DNA of 11,133 nt from Faecalicatena fissicatena (lineage in GTDB: Bacteria; Bacillota; Clostridia; Lachnospirales; Lachnospiraceae): positions 1 through 11,133 of the forward strand of contig LDAQ01000063.1 in assembly GCA_001028025.1 (NCBI GenBank), written 5' to 3'. The notes below the pieces were generated by a model, which saw only the letters and a program-made list of their open reading frames with translations, searched no databases and was not told the origin of the DNA. Position 1 is the stretch's first letter; the number at the start of each line of letters is the position of its first letter. Of this stretch, positions 1 through 6,884 are shown piece after piece. The translations under genes were made by a program, and so were the position numbers.

Positions 1-64
1 GATTAGCGGCACTTATGCCCTGATACCGCACCCGGGAGAGGCATATTCCAATTCCGCACAGCGA

Positions 65-103
65 CCCCTCCTACCCCAAAAATCCCCCTTTCTCCCCGCC
101 CCC
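65..103 (-). other. Predicted G-quadruplex (five G-tracts on minus strand)
   Basis: The plus strand has five cytosine tracts of 4-5 at 65-68, 74-77, 84-88, 94-97 and 99-103. The minus strand therefore has five guanine tracts separated by loops of 1, 5, 6 and 5 bases, which fits the canonical G3+N1-7 quadruplex pattern. It ends about 30 bp upstream of the -35 box of the trkA promoter and would lie on the template strand. Any effect on transcription, or on an upstream gene outside the window, is inference. Confidence 0.5.
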
Positions 104-134
104 GATATTATTTGTTAAGAAATCTGGAAAACGA

Positions 135-163
135 TTGTATCTTCTATCATAAAGTGCTATAAT
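135..163 (+). promoter_or_regulatory. Extended -10 promoter of the trkAH operon
   Basis: TTGTAT (135-140) is a weak -35. After a 17-bp spacer comes a perfect TATAAT (158-163), preceded by TGC (155-157), which gives the extended -10 TGnTATAAT. Transcription should begin near 170, leaving a 5' UTR of about 55 nt before trkA. A second TATAAT at 194-199 has no -35 at a proper distance. Confidence 0.7.
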
Positions 164-225
164 TGCTCTGCCATTATAGAAAATGACCAAAAATATAATA
201 AAGGAATGAAGTTGAGGGCAGACAA

Positions 226-1584
226 ATGAAGATAGTCATTATTGGAGATGGAAAAGTCGGTTATAAGCTGGCAAAACAACTCTCCGCAGAAAATTATGAC
301 ATTGTAATGATTGACAGCAATGAAAAGAAGCTGCGTGCGGCGATTGACAGGCTGGATATTTTTTGCGTTACAGGGGAAGGGGGAAGTGCGGCTGTTCAAA
401 GGGAGGCAGATGTTCAGCATGCGGATCTTGTGATCGCCTGTACTTCTACTGATGAATGCAATATGCTGAGCTGTCTTGTTGCAAGACGGTTGGGGGCAAG
501 GCATACCATTGCGAGGGTGCGCAATCCGATTTATTACAAGCAGATTGACATATTAAAAGAGGATCTGCATCTGAGTATGGCGGTTAATCCGGAACTGGCT
601 GTGGCAGGTGAGATTGCCAGGCTTTTATTATTCCCGGATGCTAGTAAGGTTGAGACTTTTGTTAAGGGGCGGGTTGAGCTGATTGAACTTCCGCTGTCAG
701 ATAAGAGCAGGCTGACCGGGCTGTCGCTGGCCGATATGTATAATAAATTCCAGATCAAGATTCTTGTCTGCGCCGTAGAACGGGGAGAGGAAGTATTTAT
801 TCCTGATGGTGAGTATGTGCTGCGGTCAGGAGATAAGCTGCATATTGCCGCTTCTCATGTAGAGATAGAGATGTTCTTTAAATTGCTGGGACAGAGAAAA
901 GATAAGATTAAAAGGGTTATTCTCTGCGGCGGAGGGCGTGTGAGCTTTTATCTTGCCACACAGCTCTGCAAGATGGGGATGCAGGTTAAGATTATTGAAA
1001 TAGATGAACGCAAATGTGAAAATCTGTGCGAACTTCTTCCAAAGGCTACAGTTATTAACGGGGATGCTACGGATCACGATCTGCTGATCGAAGAGGGAAT
1101 ACAGGAAGCTGATGCAATGATTGCTCTGACAGGAATGGACGAAGAGAATATCATTATGTCACTGTTTGCCAAGAGCCAGGGTGTTTCCAAGATTATTTTA
1201 AAAGTGAATGAAGACAGAAGAGCCAGAATGATTCAGGAATTCGGTCTGGACAGTATAGTTTCGGCCAAGACTGCCACAGCGGATGCTATTCTCAGTTATG
1301 TGCGCGCCCGGAGGAATTCCCAGGGTAGTACGAATGTAGAAACAATGTATCAGCTGGTTGACGGAAAAGTAGAAGCACTGGAATTTATAGTAAAATCACA
1401 GACAAGTTATACGGATATTCCGCTGAAAGATCTGTCTCTGAAGGCGAACAATCTGATTGCATGCATCGCGAGAAAGCGCAAAATCATTATACCAAACGGT
1501 GATGATTGCATTCAGGCAGGAGATAATGTTATTATAATTACGATGGAAAAACAAATCCAGGATATCCAGGATATTTTGTTGTAG
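226..1584 (+). CDS. trkA: Trk potassium uptake system regulatory subunit TrkA (tandem RCK)
   Basis: Cytoplasmic, nucleotide-binding gating subunit of the Trk/Ktr-type K+ uptake system. It forms a ring under the membrane pore TrkH and controls opening through NAD(H)/ATP binding. The 452 residues are the usual length for a double RCK protein. The first Rossmann half starts at residue 3 with GDGKVG (7-12) and an acidic strand end at Asp30. The first RCK_C region runs to about 215. The second Rossmann half begins near 230 with GGGRVS (235-240) and the acidic IEID (257-260), and the second RCK_C reaches the end. Ser240 replaces the third glycine of the second motif; as far as I recall, small residues are tolerated there in Firmicute TrkA proteins. 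The start follows GAGGG (214-218) by 7 nt. It is first in the operon, 10 nt before trkH, which confirms the assignment. Confidence 0.95.
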   Translation: MKIVIIGDGKVGYKLAKQLSAENYDIVMIDSNEKKLRAAIDRLDIFCVTGEGGSAAVQREADVQHADLVIACTSTDECNMLSCLVARRLGARHTIARVRNPIYYKQIDILKEDLHLSMAVNPELAVAGEIARLLLFPDASKVETFVKGRVELIELPLSDKSRLTGLSLADMYNKFQIKILVCAVERGEEVFIPDGEYVLRSGDKLHIAASHVEIEMFFKLLGQRKDKIKRVILCGGGRVSFYLATQLCKMGMQVKIIEIDERKCENLCELLPKATVINGDATDHDLLIEEGIQEADAMIALTGMDEENIIMSLFAKSQGVSKIILKVNEDRRARMIQEFGLDSIVSAKTATADAILSYVRARRNSQGSTNVETMYQLVDGKVEALEFIVKSQTSYTDIPLKDLSLKANNLIACIARKRKIIIPNGDDCIQAGDNVIIITMEKQIQDIQDILL

Positions 1585-1594
1585 GTGCAGACAA

Positions 1595-3040
1595 ATGAAT
1601 TATAGAATGACGGCTTTCATTATAGGAAAGATGTTGGGAGTGGAAGGGGCGCTTCTTCTGATTCCGGCAATGGTCGCTTTTTTATACGGTGAAAAGAGCG
1701 GACTTACATTTTTAATGGTGAGTGCGATACTTTTCATTATATATTTTATTTTTGGACGTAAGAAACCGGGGAACAAGATGATTTACGGCAAAGAAGGCCT
1801 TGTAATCGTTGGTTCCGCCTGGATTTTGTGGTCACTGTTCGGGGCAATGCCCTTTTTCCTTTCCGGGAGTATCCCAAACTATCTGGATGCCTTTTTTGAG
1901 ACAGTGTCCGGATTTACCACAACTGGTTCTACTATATTGACTAATATCGAATCCCTGCCCATGGGAATGTCGTTCTGGCGGAGTCTGACTCACTGGATTG
2001 GCGGTATGGGTGTGCTGGTTTTCGTTATGATGCTGACTTCTCTGGACGATGAGAACTCCATGCATCTGATGCGTGCGGAAGTGCCGGGGCCGGAGGCGGA
2101 TAAGCTTGTGCCTAAGGCAAGAAGTACGGCTAAGATTTTGTATTCTATGTATTTTGTACTGACCGCGGCGGAAGTTATATTTCTGCTCTTGGGCGGTATG
2201 AATTTTTATGACGCGCTGATACACTCATTCAGTACTGCGGGTACAGGTGGGTTTTCCAACAGAAATGCGAGTATTACCTATTACGACAGCGCTTATATTG
2301 ACGGAGTAATTACAGTATTCATGATCCTTTTTGGTGTGAATTTCAATCTCTATTTCCTGATTCGTCTGAAAAACTGGAAGGCGGCACTGAAAAACGAAGA
2401 GCTTCGTGCATACCTTGGAATTATTCTGGGATCAATGGCAATTATTACGCTCAATATACTGAGTATGTACGGAAATATTGTACATGCGTTCCGGTATGCA
2501 TCCTTTCAAGTTGCGGCAATTATTACAACAACAGGGTTCTGTACGGCCAATTTTGACATGTGGCCTGAATTGTCGAAGGTGATTCTGCTGGGATTGATGG
2601 TGATCGGCGCGTGTGCCGGTTCTACAGGCGGCGGTATAAAAGTGTCACGTTTGCTGATATTGGTAAAGAGCGTGAAGCAGGAGATCAGAAGGATGCTCCA
2701 TCCCAAGTCTGTTACGATCGTACAGATCAACGGAAAAAAAGTGGGAAGAGATACCATGCACGGCGTATATATTTACTTTATTTGCTATATCCTGATACTG
2801 ATGTTATCTGTATTGCTGGTTTCGATCAATAACTTTGATTTTACAACTACATTCAGCGCTGTATTGACCACGCTGAATAATGTCGGGCCAGGTTTGGCAC
2901 AGGCAGGGCCGATTGAAAACTTTTATGATTTTTCTGCCCTCTCTAAAATAGTGTTCTGCCTGGATATGCTTATTGGAAGACTGGAAATATTCCCGTATCT
3001 TCTTCTGCTTTCACCAGATCTATGGAGAAGGAGATTCTAA
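1595..3040 (+). CDS. trkH: Trk potassium transporter membrane subunit TrkH
   Basis: Pore-forming subunit of the Trk K+ channel/transporter (SKT superfamily), working with the TrkA ring. The 481 residues show the four pore-loop repeats of the family, each with the filter glycine: FTTTGS (107-112), STAGTGGF (213-220), ITTTGF (310-315) and NNVGPG (428-433). The K+-channel-like membrane-pore-membrane repeats lie around these. A conserved GSTGGGIK stretch follows the third loop (342-349). The C-terminus (GRLEIFPYLLLLSPDLW) is typical of complete TrkH proteins, so the gene is not truncated. It begins 10 nt after the trkA stop with only a weak ribosome site (TAGGTG, which contains the trkA stop codon), suggesting translational coupling. 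The start context is identical to that of trkA over 13 nt (see findings). Confidence 0.95.
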   Translation: MNYRMTAFIIGKMLGVEGALLLIPAMVAFLYGEKSGLTFLMVSAILFIIYFIFGRKKPGNKMIYGKEGLVIVGSAWILWSLFGAMPFFLSGSIPNYLDAFFETVSGFTTTGSTILTNIESLPMGMSFWRSLTHWIGGMGVLVFVMMLTSLDDENSMHLMRAEVPGPEADKLVPKARSTAKILYSMYFVLTAAEVIFLLLGGMNFYDALIHSFSTAGTGGFSNRNASITYYDSAYIDGVITVFMILFGVNFNLYFLIRLKNWKAALKNEELRAYLGIILGSMAIITLNILSMYGNIVHAFRYASFQVAAIITTTGFCTANFDMWPELSKVILLGLMVIGACAGSTGGGIKVSRLLILVKSVKQEIRRMLHPKSVTIVQINGKKVGRDTMHGVYIYFICYILILMLSVLLVSINNFDFTTTFSAVLTTLNNVGPGLAQAGPIENFYDFSALSKIVFCLDMLIGRLEIFPYLLLLSPDLWRRRF

Positions 3041-3123
3041 AAATTCTTGGAAACTGACAGAACTTTGGCAAAATGCCGGAGAGTACTTAATGACTTAAGG
3101 AAGAAGGACAGAAAGGGAAAAGT

Positions 3124-4788
3124 ATGAAAAAAGGAAAAATGAAACTGTTGGCGGTGGTAGGGATCATACTGCTCGCTGCAATTTATTATTATGTAGCGCT
3201 GCCGGCAATCAATATCCACTCATCAGATTTCTGGATGTTTTTGATTGTGCTTATTATTATAGCTGCCCTCATTTACATCAGAAGAAAGAAGTTGAACCGG
3301 TATGAGTTTAAATCTTCGAAGGGGGTAAAAGTAATTCTGGGGATACTGATTGTGGTCGTGGCTGCTTATCTGATCGGAACATTGCTATCTTCACCGATTG
3401 TTAATGCTAAGAAGTATCAGAAGCTTCTGAACGTGAAAGACGGCGAGTTCACAAAAGATATAGAGGAACTGTCTTTCGACCAGATTCCGCTTTTGGACAG
3501 AGATTCTGCGGCTATACTTGGAAACCGTAAAATGGGTAGTATGGTGGACATGGTTTCTCAGTTCGAGGTGGATGATCTGTACAGCCAGATTAATTATCAG
3601 GATCAGCCGGTGCGGGTATCACCGCTGCGTTACGCGAGCCTGATAAAATGGCTGACAAACCAGAAGGAAGGGATTCCTGCTTATATTAAAATTGATATGG
3701 CAACCCAGAATACGGAGCTGGTTAAGTTAAAGGAGGGCATGAAGTACACATCTAGCGACCACTTTAACAGAAATATTTACCGGCATCTGAGATTCAAATA
3801 TCCAACCTATATATTCAATGATCTGAGCTTTGAGATTGATGACGATGGTGTGCCTTACTGGATTTGTCCAGTGAAGAAGTTTAACATCGGTCTTTTTGGA
3901 GGAACAACTATCGGCCGTGTTGTACTATGCAATGCCGTAACGGGTGAAACAACGGACTACAAGATAGAAGATGCACCGGAATGGATAGACAGAGCCTACT
4001 CGGCAGATCTGCTTGTAGAACTGTATGACTACTACGGATCATTAAAGCATGGTTATTTTAACAGTATTCTCGGACAAAAGGACTGCCTGAAAACAACAAC
4101 CGGTTACAATTATCTTGCAATTGAAGATGACGTTTGGGTATATACCGGTGTGACTTCTGTCAGCGGTGATCAGTCTAATGTTGGATTCGTTCTGATGAAT
4201 CAGCGGACAATGGAGACAAAGTTTTATGGGATAGAGGGGGCCACAGAAGATTCTGCGATGTCCTCAGCGGAAGGCCAGGTACAGAACCTGAAGTATAAGG
4301 CAACCTTCCCGCTGCTTTTGAATATTTCCGGGGAACCGACTTACTTTATAGCGCTGAAAGATGATGCGGGGCTTGTTAAGAAATATGCGATGGTTAACGT
4401 ACAGAAGTATCAGATCGTGGCGATCGGAGATACGGTCAGCTCATGTGAGGAGTCCTATACGAATCTCATGTATGAAAACGGAATCAAAGAGGTTGAAAAG
4501 GATACACGTGAGATAGAGACTATGACAGCGAAGATCACGAAGATTGCTCAGGGCGTTATTGATGGCAACTCACATTACTACATCATGCTGGAAGGTTCAG
4601 ACGAGATCTTTGATGTATCAGTAGTGGACTTTATAGATATTATCAAATATGAAGTGGGGCAGGAAGTAACTGTAGAGTATAAAGAAGGCGAAAAGTCAAA
4701 TACAGTACTCTCCCTTAACGGAGAAGAAGCACAGAGTGCAGTGCAGTCCTCCAAGAACCAGGAAAAACAGAAAGAAGTGCAGGAATAG
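3124..4788 (+). CDS. Uncharacterised membrane-anchored protein, third gene of trk operon
   Basis: I do not recognise a functionally characterised family. The 554 residues begin with three hydrophobic segments (about 7-27, 36-52 and 68-88), the second followed by a basic stretch (RRKK, 53-56). A large soluble region of about 380 residues follows. Near the C-terminus a small beta-rich module (about 466-535) resembles an OB-like fold by pattern only, and a charged Gln/Glu/Lys tail closes the protein. If the third segment spans the membrane outward, the large domain would be extracytoplasmic. That topology is inference; the abundant aromatic and Asp residues do not settle it. AAAGGG (3113-3118) precedes the ATG. 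The 83-nt gap after trkH has a small GGCA/TGCC hairpin without a T-run and no good promoter, so co-transcription with trkAH is likely. The terminator after this gene supports its being the last in the operon. Confidence 0.85.
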   Translation: MKKGKMKLLAVVGIILLAAIYYYVALPAINIHSSDFWMFLIVLIIIAALIYIRRKKLNRYEFKSSKGVKVILGILIVVVAAYLIGTLLSSPIVNAKKYQKLLNVKDGEFTKDIEELSFDQIPLLDRDSAAILGNRKMGSMVDMVSQFEVDDLYSQINYQDQPVRVSPLRYASLIKWLTNQKEGIPAYIKIDMATQNTELVKLKEGMKYTSSDHFNRNIYRHLRFKYPTYIFNDLSFEIDDDGVPYWICPVKKFNIGLFGGTTIGRVVLCNAVTGETTDYKIEDAPEWIDRAYSADLLVELYDYYGSLKHGYFNSILGQKDCLKTTTGYNYLAIEDDVWVYTGVTSVSGDQSNVGFVLMNQRTMETKFYGIEGATEDSAMSSAEGQVQNLKYKATFPLLLNISGEPTYFIALKDDAGLVKKYAMVNVQKYQIVAIGDTVSSCEESYTNLMYENGIKEVEKDTREIETMTAKITKIAQGVIDGNSHYYIMLEGSDEIFDVSVVDFIDIIKYEVGQEVTVEYKEGEKSNTVLSLNGEEAQSAVQSSKNQEKQKEVQE

Positions 4789-4803
4789 AAGCTTTAAAAA
4801 AAT

Positions 4804-4846
4804 AAAAACAGAGGATATGGCAGATGAAGCTGTATCCTCTGTTTTT
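4804..4846 (+). terminator. Intrinsic terminator of the trk operon
   Basis: A 14-bp perfect stem pairs 4804-4817 with 4833-4846, with a 15-nt loop. The 3' arm ends in five thymines, and the 5' arm starts with five adenines, so it could act in both directions. It begins 16 nt after the stop of the 554-residue protein gene. Confidence 0.88.
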
Positions 4847-5022
4847 AAAAAACAAAAAAAATCCGCCTCGCCTGTGATAAAAAGGCTTTTCGGACAGCAT
4901 TTATGCATCATTAGGTAATCTGGCAACAAGAACAGGGATCCAAAAATTGATAAGGTGAGATTGCCCGGAAATAAAAAAGGGCAGAACATTTAGATGGATT
5001 GAAATTAGAAAATGGGATAAAA
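4847..5022. other. Intergenic spacer without recognisable gene
   Basis: This lies between two convergent terminators. It is A-rich and contains only short inverted repeats, such as TGCCC/GGGCA in the 4960s-4980s. No ORF with a ribosome site and no structured RNA could be recognised. Confidence 0.5.
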
Positions 5023-5067
5023 TAAAGGGTGTATCAGACAGGTTGAGATCTGCTGATACACCCTTTA
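5023..5067 (-). terminator. Intrinsic terminator of the minus-strand ATPase gene
   Basis: A 15-bp perfect stem pairs 5023-5037 with 5053-5067. Read on the minus strand, the hairpin is followed by a T-rich run (TTTATTTTAT). It starts 7 nt beyond the stop of the gene at 5074-5496, facing the trk operon terminator. Confidence 0.88.
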
Positions 5068-5073
5068 ACTTCA

Positions 5074-5496
5074 TTAATTCAGAGCGGCATAATCCGGTGA
5101 ATCTATGTTAGGCATATCTTTTCTCTCAGCGCTGACACTGATAAAAAATTCGATATTATTTTCTTTAGAAATCTTATTCAGTTTTTCAAGAAATTCTGAC
5201 AGATTGTTGAGCGTAATATCTGCCTGCTTTAATACTCCGTCGATGAAAATTGTTTCAATGTCGTGGTTGCCGGCTACCATGCCGTATATAAATCCAATAA
5301 ACTCATCCAGTGTTTCAATATCTCTGTAATCTGCCATACAGATCGCGCGAACCTGAAAATCTACGCTGTATGTATCACGATGACTCTTTTTAATTAATAC
5401 TACGTTTCCATTGGAAGTTTTCACCTTCTCGTTTGCAAGTTCGATCATTTGCTGTGTTTTGCCGCTTCCTTTCGGGCCTGTTATTAAATTTACCAT
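5074..5496 (-). CDS. Small P-loop ATP-binding protein of unknown role
   Basis: A 140-residue cytoplasmic P-loop NTPase. Walker A is GPKGSGKT (7-14), right after the first beta strand. A Walker B-like strand IETIFIDG (80-87) ends in Asp86, and a third strand EFFISVSAE (116-124) follows. The layout (N-terminal P-loop, about 140 residues) recalls thymidine-kinase-like or small RecA-like folds. I see no zinc-binding cysteines or lid that would make it a thymidine kinase. Similar small clostridial proteins are often loosely labelled ATP-binding or PilT-like; that label should not be trusted for function. The frame is open upstream to 5538, but I choose the ATG at 5496 because AGGAGAG stands 7-8 nt before it and the P-loop then sits at the usual N-terminal place. 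The gene is monocistronic, with its own promoter and terminator. Confidence 0.85.
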   Translation of the reverse strand: MVNLITGPKGSGKTQQMIELANEKVKTSNGNVVLIKKSHRDTYSVDFQVRAICMADYRDIETLDEFIGFIYGMVAGNHDIETIFIDGVLKQADITLNNLSEFLEKLNKISKENNIEFFISVSAERKDMPNIDSPDYAALN

Positions 5497-5558
5497 GGCG
5501 AATCTCTCCTTTATGTATGTTTTTTTGAGCCCTCTCAATGCTCAAATGTCTTTAATTC

Positions 5559-5587
5559 ATTATACACTAAAGTGCGGGGAGTAACAA
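5559..5587 (-). promoter_or_regulatory. Promoter of the minus-strand ATPase gene
   Basis: On the minus strand, TTGTTA (5587-5582) is followed after 17 bp by a perfect TATAAT (5564-5559). Transcription would start near 5552, giving a leader of about 55 nt. The region is back-to-back with the iron-regulated promoter to its right. Confidence 0.75.
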
Positions 5588-5672
5588 CTAAAAAAAGGAT
5601 AAAATAAAACTTTATATCGAGGTTTTTCGGGCAAAAATGAACGGCATCCGGGAAGGTAATTACTATAATTAT

Positions 5673-5693
5673 AAATGAAAATAATTATCATTT
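5673..5693 (+). promoter_or_regulatory. Fur box 1 (upstream of -35)
   Basis: A 21-bp near-perfect palindrome centred on 5683. The core 5676-5690 (TGAAAATAATTATCA) differs from the Bacillus-type Fur 7-1-7 consensus TGATAATNATTATCA at one position. The arms of 10 nt have one mismatch. It ends 7 bp before the -35 box of the DUF3793-flavodoxin promoter. Confidence 0.82.
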
Positions 5694-5700
5694 GTCACAA

Positions 5701-5729
5701 TTGAATATCTGATATAAGTATGATAAAAT
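5701..5729 (+). promoter_or_regulatory. Promoter of the DUF3793-flavodoxin operon
   Basis: TTGAAT (5701-5706), 17-bp spacer, TAAAAT (5724-5729) with TGA at 5721-5723 forming an extended -10. The predicted start is near 5736. The promoter lies exactly between two Fur boxes, so occupancy of either should block RNA polymerase. Confidence 0.7.
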
Positions 5730-5735
5730 TTATTT

Positions 5736-5756
5736 AATTGAGAATCATAATCAATT
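5736..5756 (+). promoter_or_regulatory. Fur box 2 (over transcription start)
   Basis: A second 21-bp palindrome centred on 5746. The core 5739-5753 (TGAGAATCATAATCA) matches the 7-1-7 Fur consensus at 12 of 14 defined positions. The outer arms AATTGA/TCAATT are perfect. It covers the predicted transcription start and ends 15 nt before the start codon. Confidence 0.75.
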
Positions 5757-5771
5757 AGGAAAGGAGATATT

Positions 5772-6362
5772 ATGCCTGCAGAAGTGCTGTCTTATTTTTT
5801 AAAACATGAGGATATCCGTTTAAAGCTGAGATTTCAGATCGTGCTTCAATGTGCCCCGTTCCTAAAGGGAAAAAAGGTATCCTGCGGAATCACAATGGAG
5901 GATTCTCTGTTTTGTGAACTGCAGTATATATTTGCCGGAACAGGGATTGCATATCGTAAATTATTCGTGTCAGAGGATAGATGCCTCGTTCTGTTTTATC
6001 GTGAGAAAGCGCTCTTTGAATATCTGAACCGGGTGGGAATCAGGAGCTTTATCCGGGAAATGGGCTATGAAGACATGGGACTGGAGGAAATGCTGGAAAG
6101 GCTGTCCTGCCGGACCGAATTATTTGCCCGGGAGGGAATCGGATTTCCCCATGAGATCGGTATTTTTTTCGGATATCCGGTGGAGGATGTGCAGGGATTT
6201 ATTCATAATGCGGGCAAAGAGTATTTGTTTCTGGGTTACTGGAAAGTCTACAGCAATCCGGCAGCGGCGAAAATGATTTTCAAGGAATACGACCAGGCAA
6301 AAGTCTGTGCGGTCAACGAATTTTTGACAGGAAAGAGCATAAAAGATATTGCTCAGAATTAG
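5772..6362 (+). CDS. DUF3793 family protein, probable iron-starvation protein
   Basis: 196 residues with no signal peptide or membrane segment, so cytoplasmic. I recognise it as DUF3793 by the C-terminal signature: the stretch PHEIGIFFGYPVED (126-139), followed by GFI and then YLFLGYWKVY (151-160). The family is of unknown function and common in Clostridia. Cysteines (27, 38, 48, 71, 113, 179) are scattered and do not form a clear cluster motif. AAAGGAGA sits 5-6 nt before the ATG. The gene is first in a two-gene operon: its stop (6360-6362) overlaps the start of the flavodoxin gene's ribosome site. With two Fur boxes at the promoter, it should be expressed when iron is scarce (inference). 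A role in flavodoxin or heme/iron handling is possible, but the sequence does not show it. Confidence 0.88.
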   Translation: MPAEVLSYFLKHEDIRLKLRFQIVLQCAPFLKGKKVSCGITMEDSLFCELQYIFAGTGIAYRKLFVSEDRCLVLFYREKALFEYLNRVGIRSFIREMGYEDMGLEEMLERLSCRTELFAREGIGFPHEIGIFFGYPVEDVQGFIHNAGKEYLFLGYWKVYSNPAAAKMIFKEYDQAKVCAVNEFLTGKSIKDIAQN

Positions 6363-6374
6363 GAGGTAGTAGGA

Positions 6375-6806
6375 ATGGATGTATCAGTAGTTTACTGGAG
6401 CGGAACAGGAAATACACAGGCGATGGCGGAAGCGGTTGCAAGAGGAATTGAAGCGGCGGGAAAAAATCCCAGGCTTGTGGAGGCAGAAGCGGCCGATGCG
6501 GCAGCGGTTGCAAAAGAGCAGGCCTTTGCACTGGGCTGCCCCTCCATGGGTGCGGAAGAACTGGAAGAAAGCGAGATGGAGCCTTTTGTAACGGCACTGG
6601 AGCCGCTTGTCTCAGGTAAACATATTTTATTATTCGGTTCATATGGCTGGGGAGACGGCGAATGGATGCGTACCTGGGCCGATAGAATGCAGACTGCAGG
6701 AGCGGAACTGGTGCGTTCAGAAGGCATCATTGCCAATGAAGCTCCGGACGAAGAAGCTTTAGATGAGTGCGAAGCAGCTGGGAAAGAACTGGCAGAACTT
6801 ACATAG
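6375..6806 (+). CDS. Short-chain flavodoxin (FMN electron carrier)
   Basis: Soluble FMN protein that carries electrons at low potential and replaces ferredoxin when iron is short. The 143 residues match short-chain clostridial flavodoxins closely. The phosphate loop WSGTGNT (8-14) follows the first strand VSVVY. The 50s loop is GCPSMGAEELEES (54-66). The 90s loop GSYGWGDGEWM (88-98) supplies the aromatic residues that stack on the isoalloxazine ring. GGAGG (6362-6366) lies 8 nt before the ATG, with the DUF3793 stop inside it, so the two genes are tightly coupled and share the Fur-flanked promoter. No terminator is visible before the next promoter at 6813, so some read-through into the metal transporter gene is possible. 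The Ala/Glu-rich stretch 35-50 is ordinary for the surface helix. Confidence 0.95.
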   Translation: MDVSVVYWSGTGNTQAMAEAVARGIEAAGKNPRLVEAEAADAAAVAKEQAFALGCPSMGAEELEESEMEPFVTALEPLVSGKHILLFGSYGWGDGEWMRTWADRMQTAGAELVRSEGIIANEAPDEEALDECEAAGKELAELT

Positions 6807-6812
6807 ATTCCA

Positions 6813-6841
6813 TTGACAAATCCCTCCTTCATGCATAAGAT
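6813..6841 (+). promoter_or_regulatory. Promoter of the ZIP transporter gene
   Basis: A perfect TTGACA (6813-6818), 17-bp spacer, then TAAGAT (6836-6841). The predicted start is near 6848, 7 bp after the flavodoxin stop region. I see no Fur-, Zur- or MntR-like palindrome over it. Confidence 0.68.
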
Positions 6842-6884
6842 AGGGTCATAAGTATGAAACTATAAGATGAATGGGGGAAAAAAC

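Noticed and set aside
2..118. Open frame at the left edge (38 codons to a TAA at 116) that might be the 3' end of an upstream gene.
   Set aside because: The translation is proline-rich because of the C-tracts and matches no family I know. The C-tract structure explains the openness equally well, and the window edge prevents a decision.
3041..3123. Possible promoter between trkH and the 554-residue protein gene (TTGGCA or TTGGAA).
   Set aside because: No -10 hexamer of acceptable quality lies 16-18 bp downstream of either, and the 83-nt gap has no terminator, so co-transcription is simpler.
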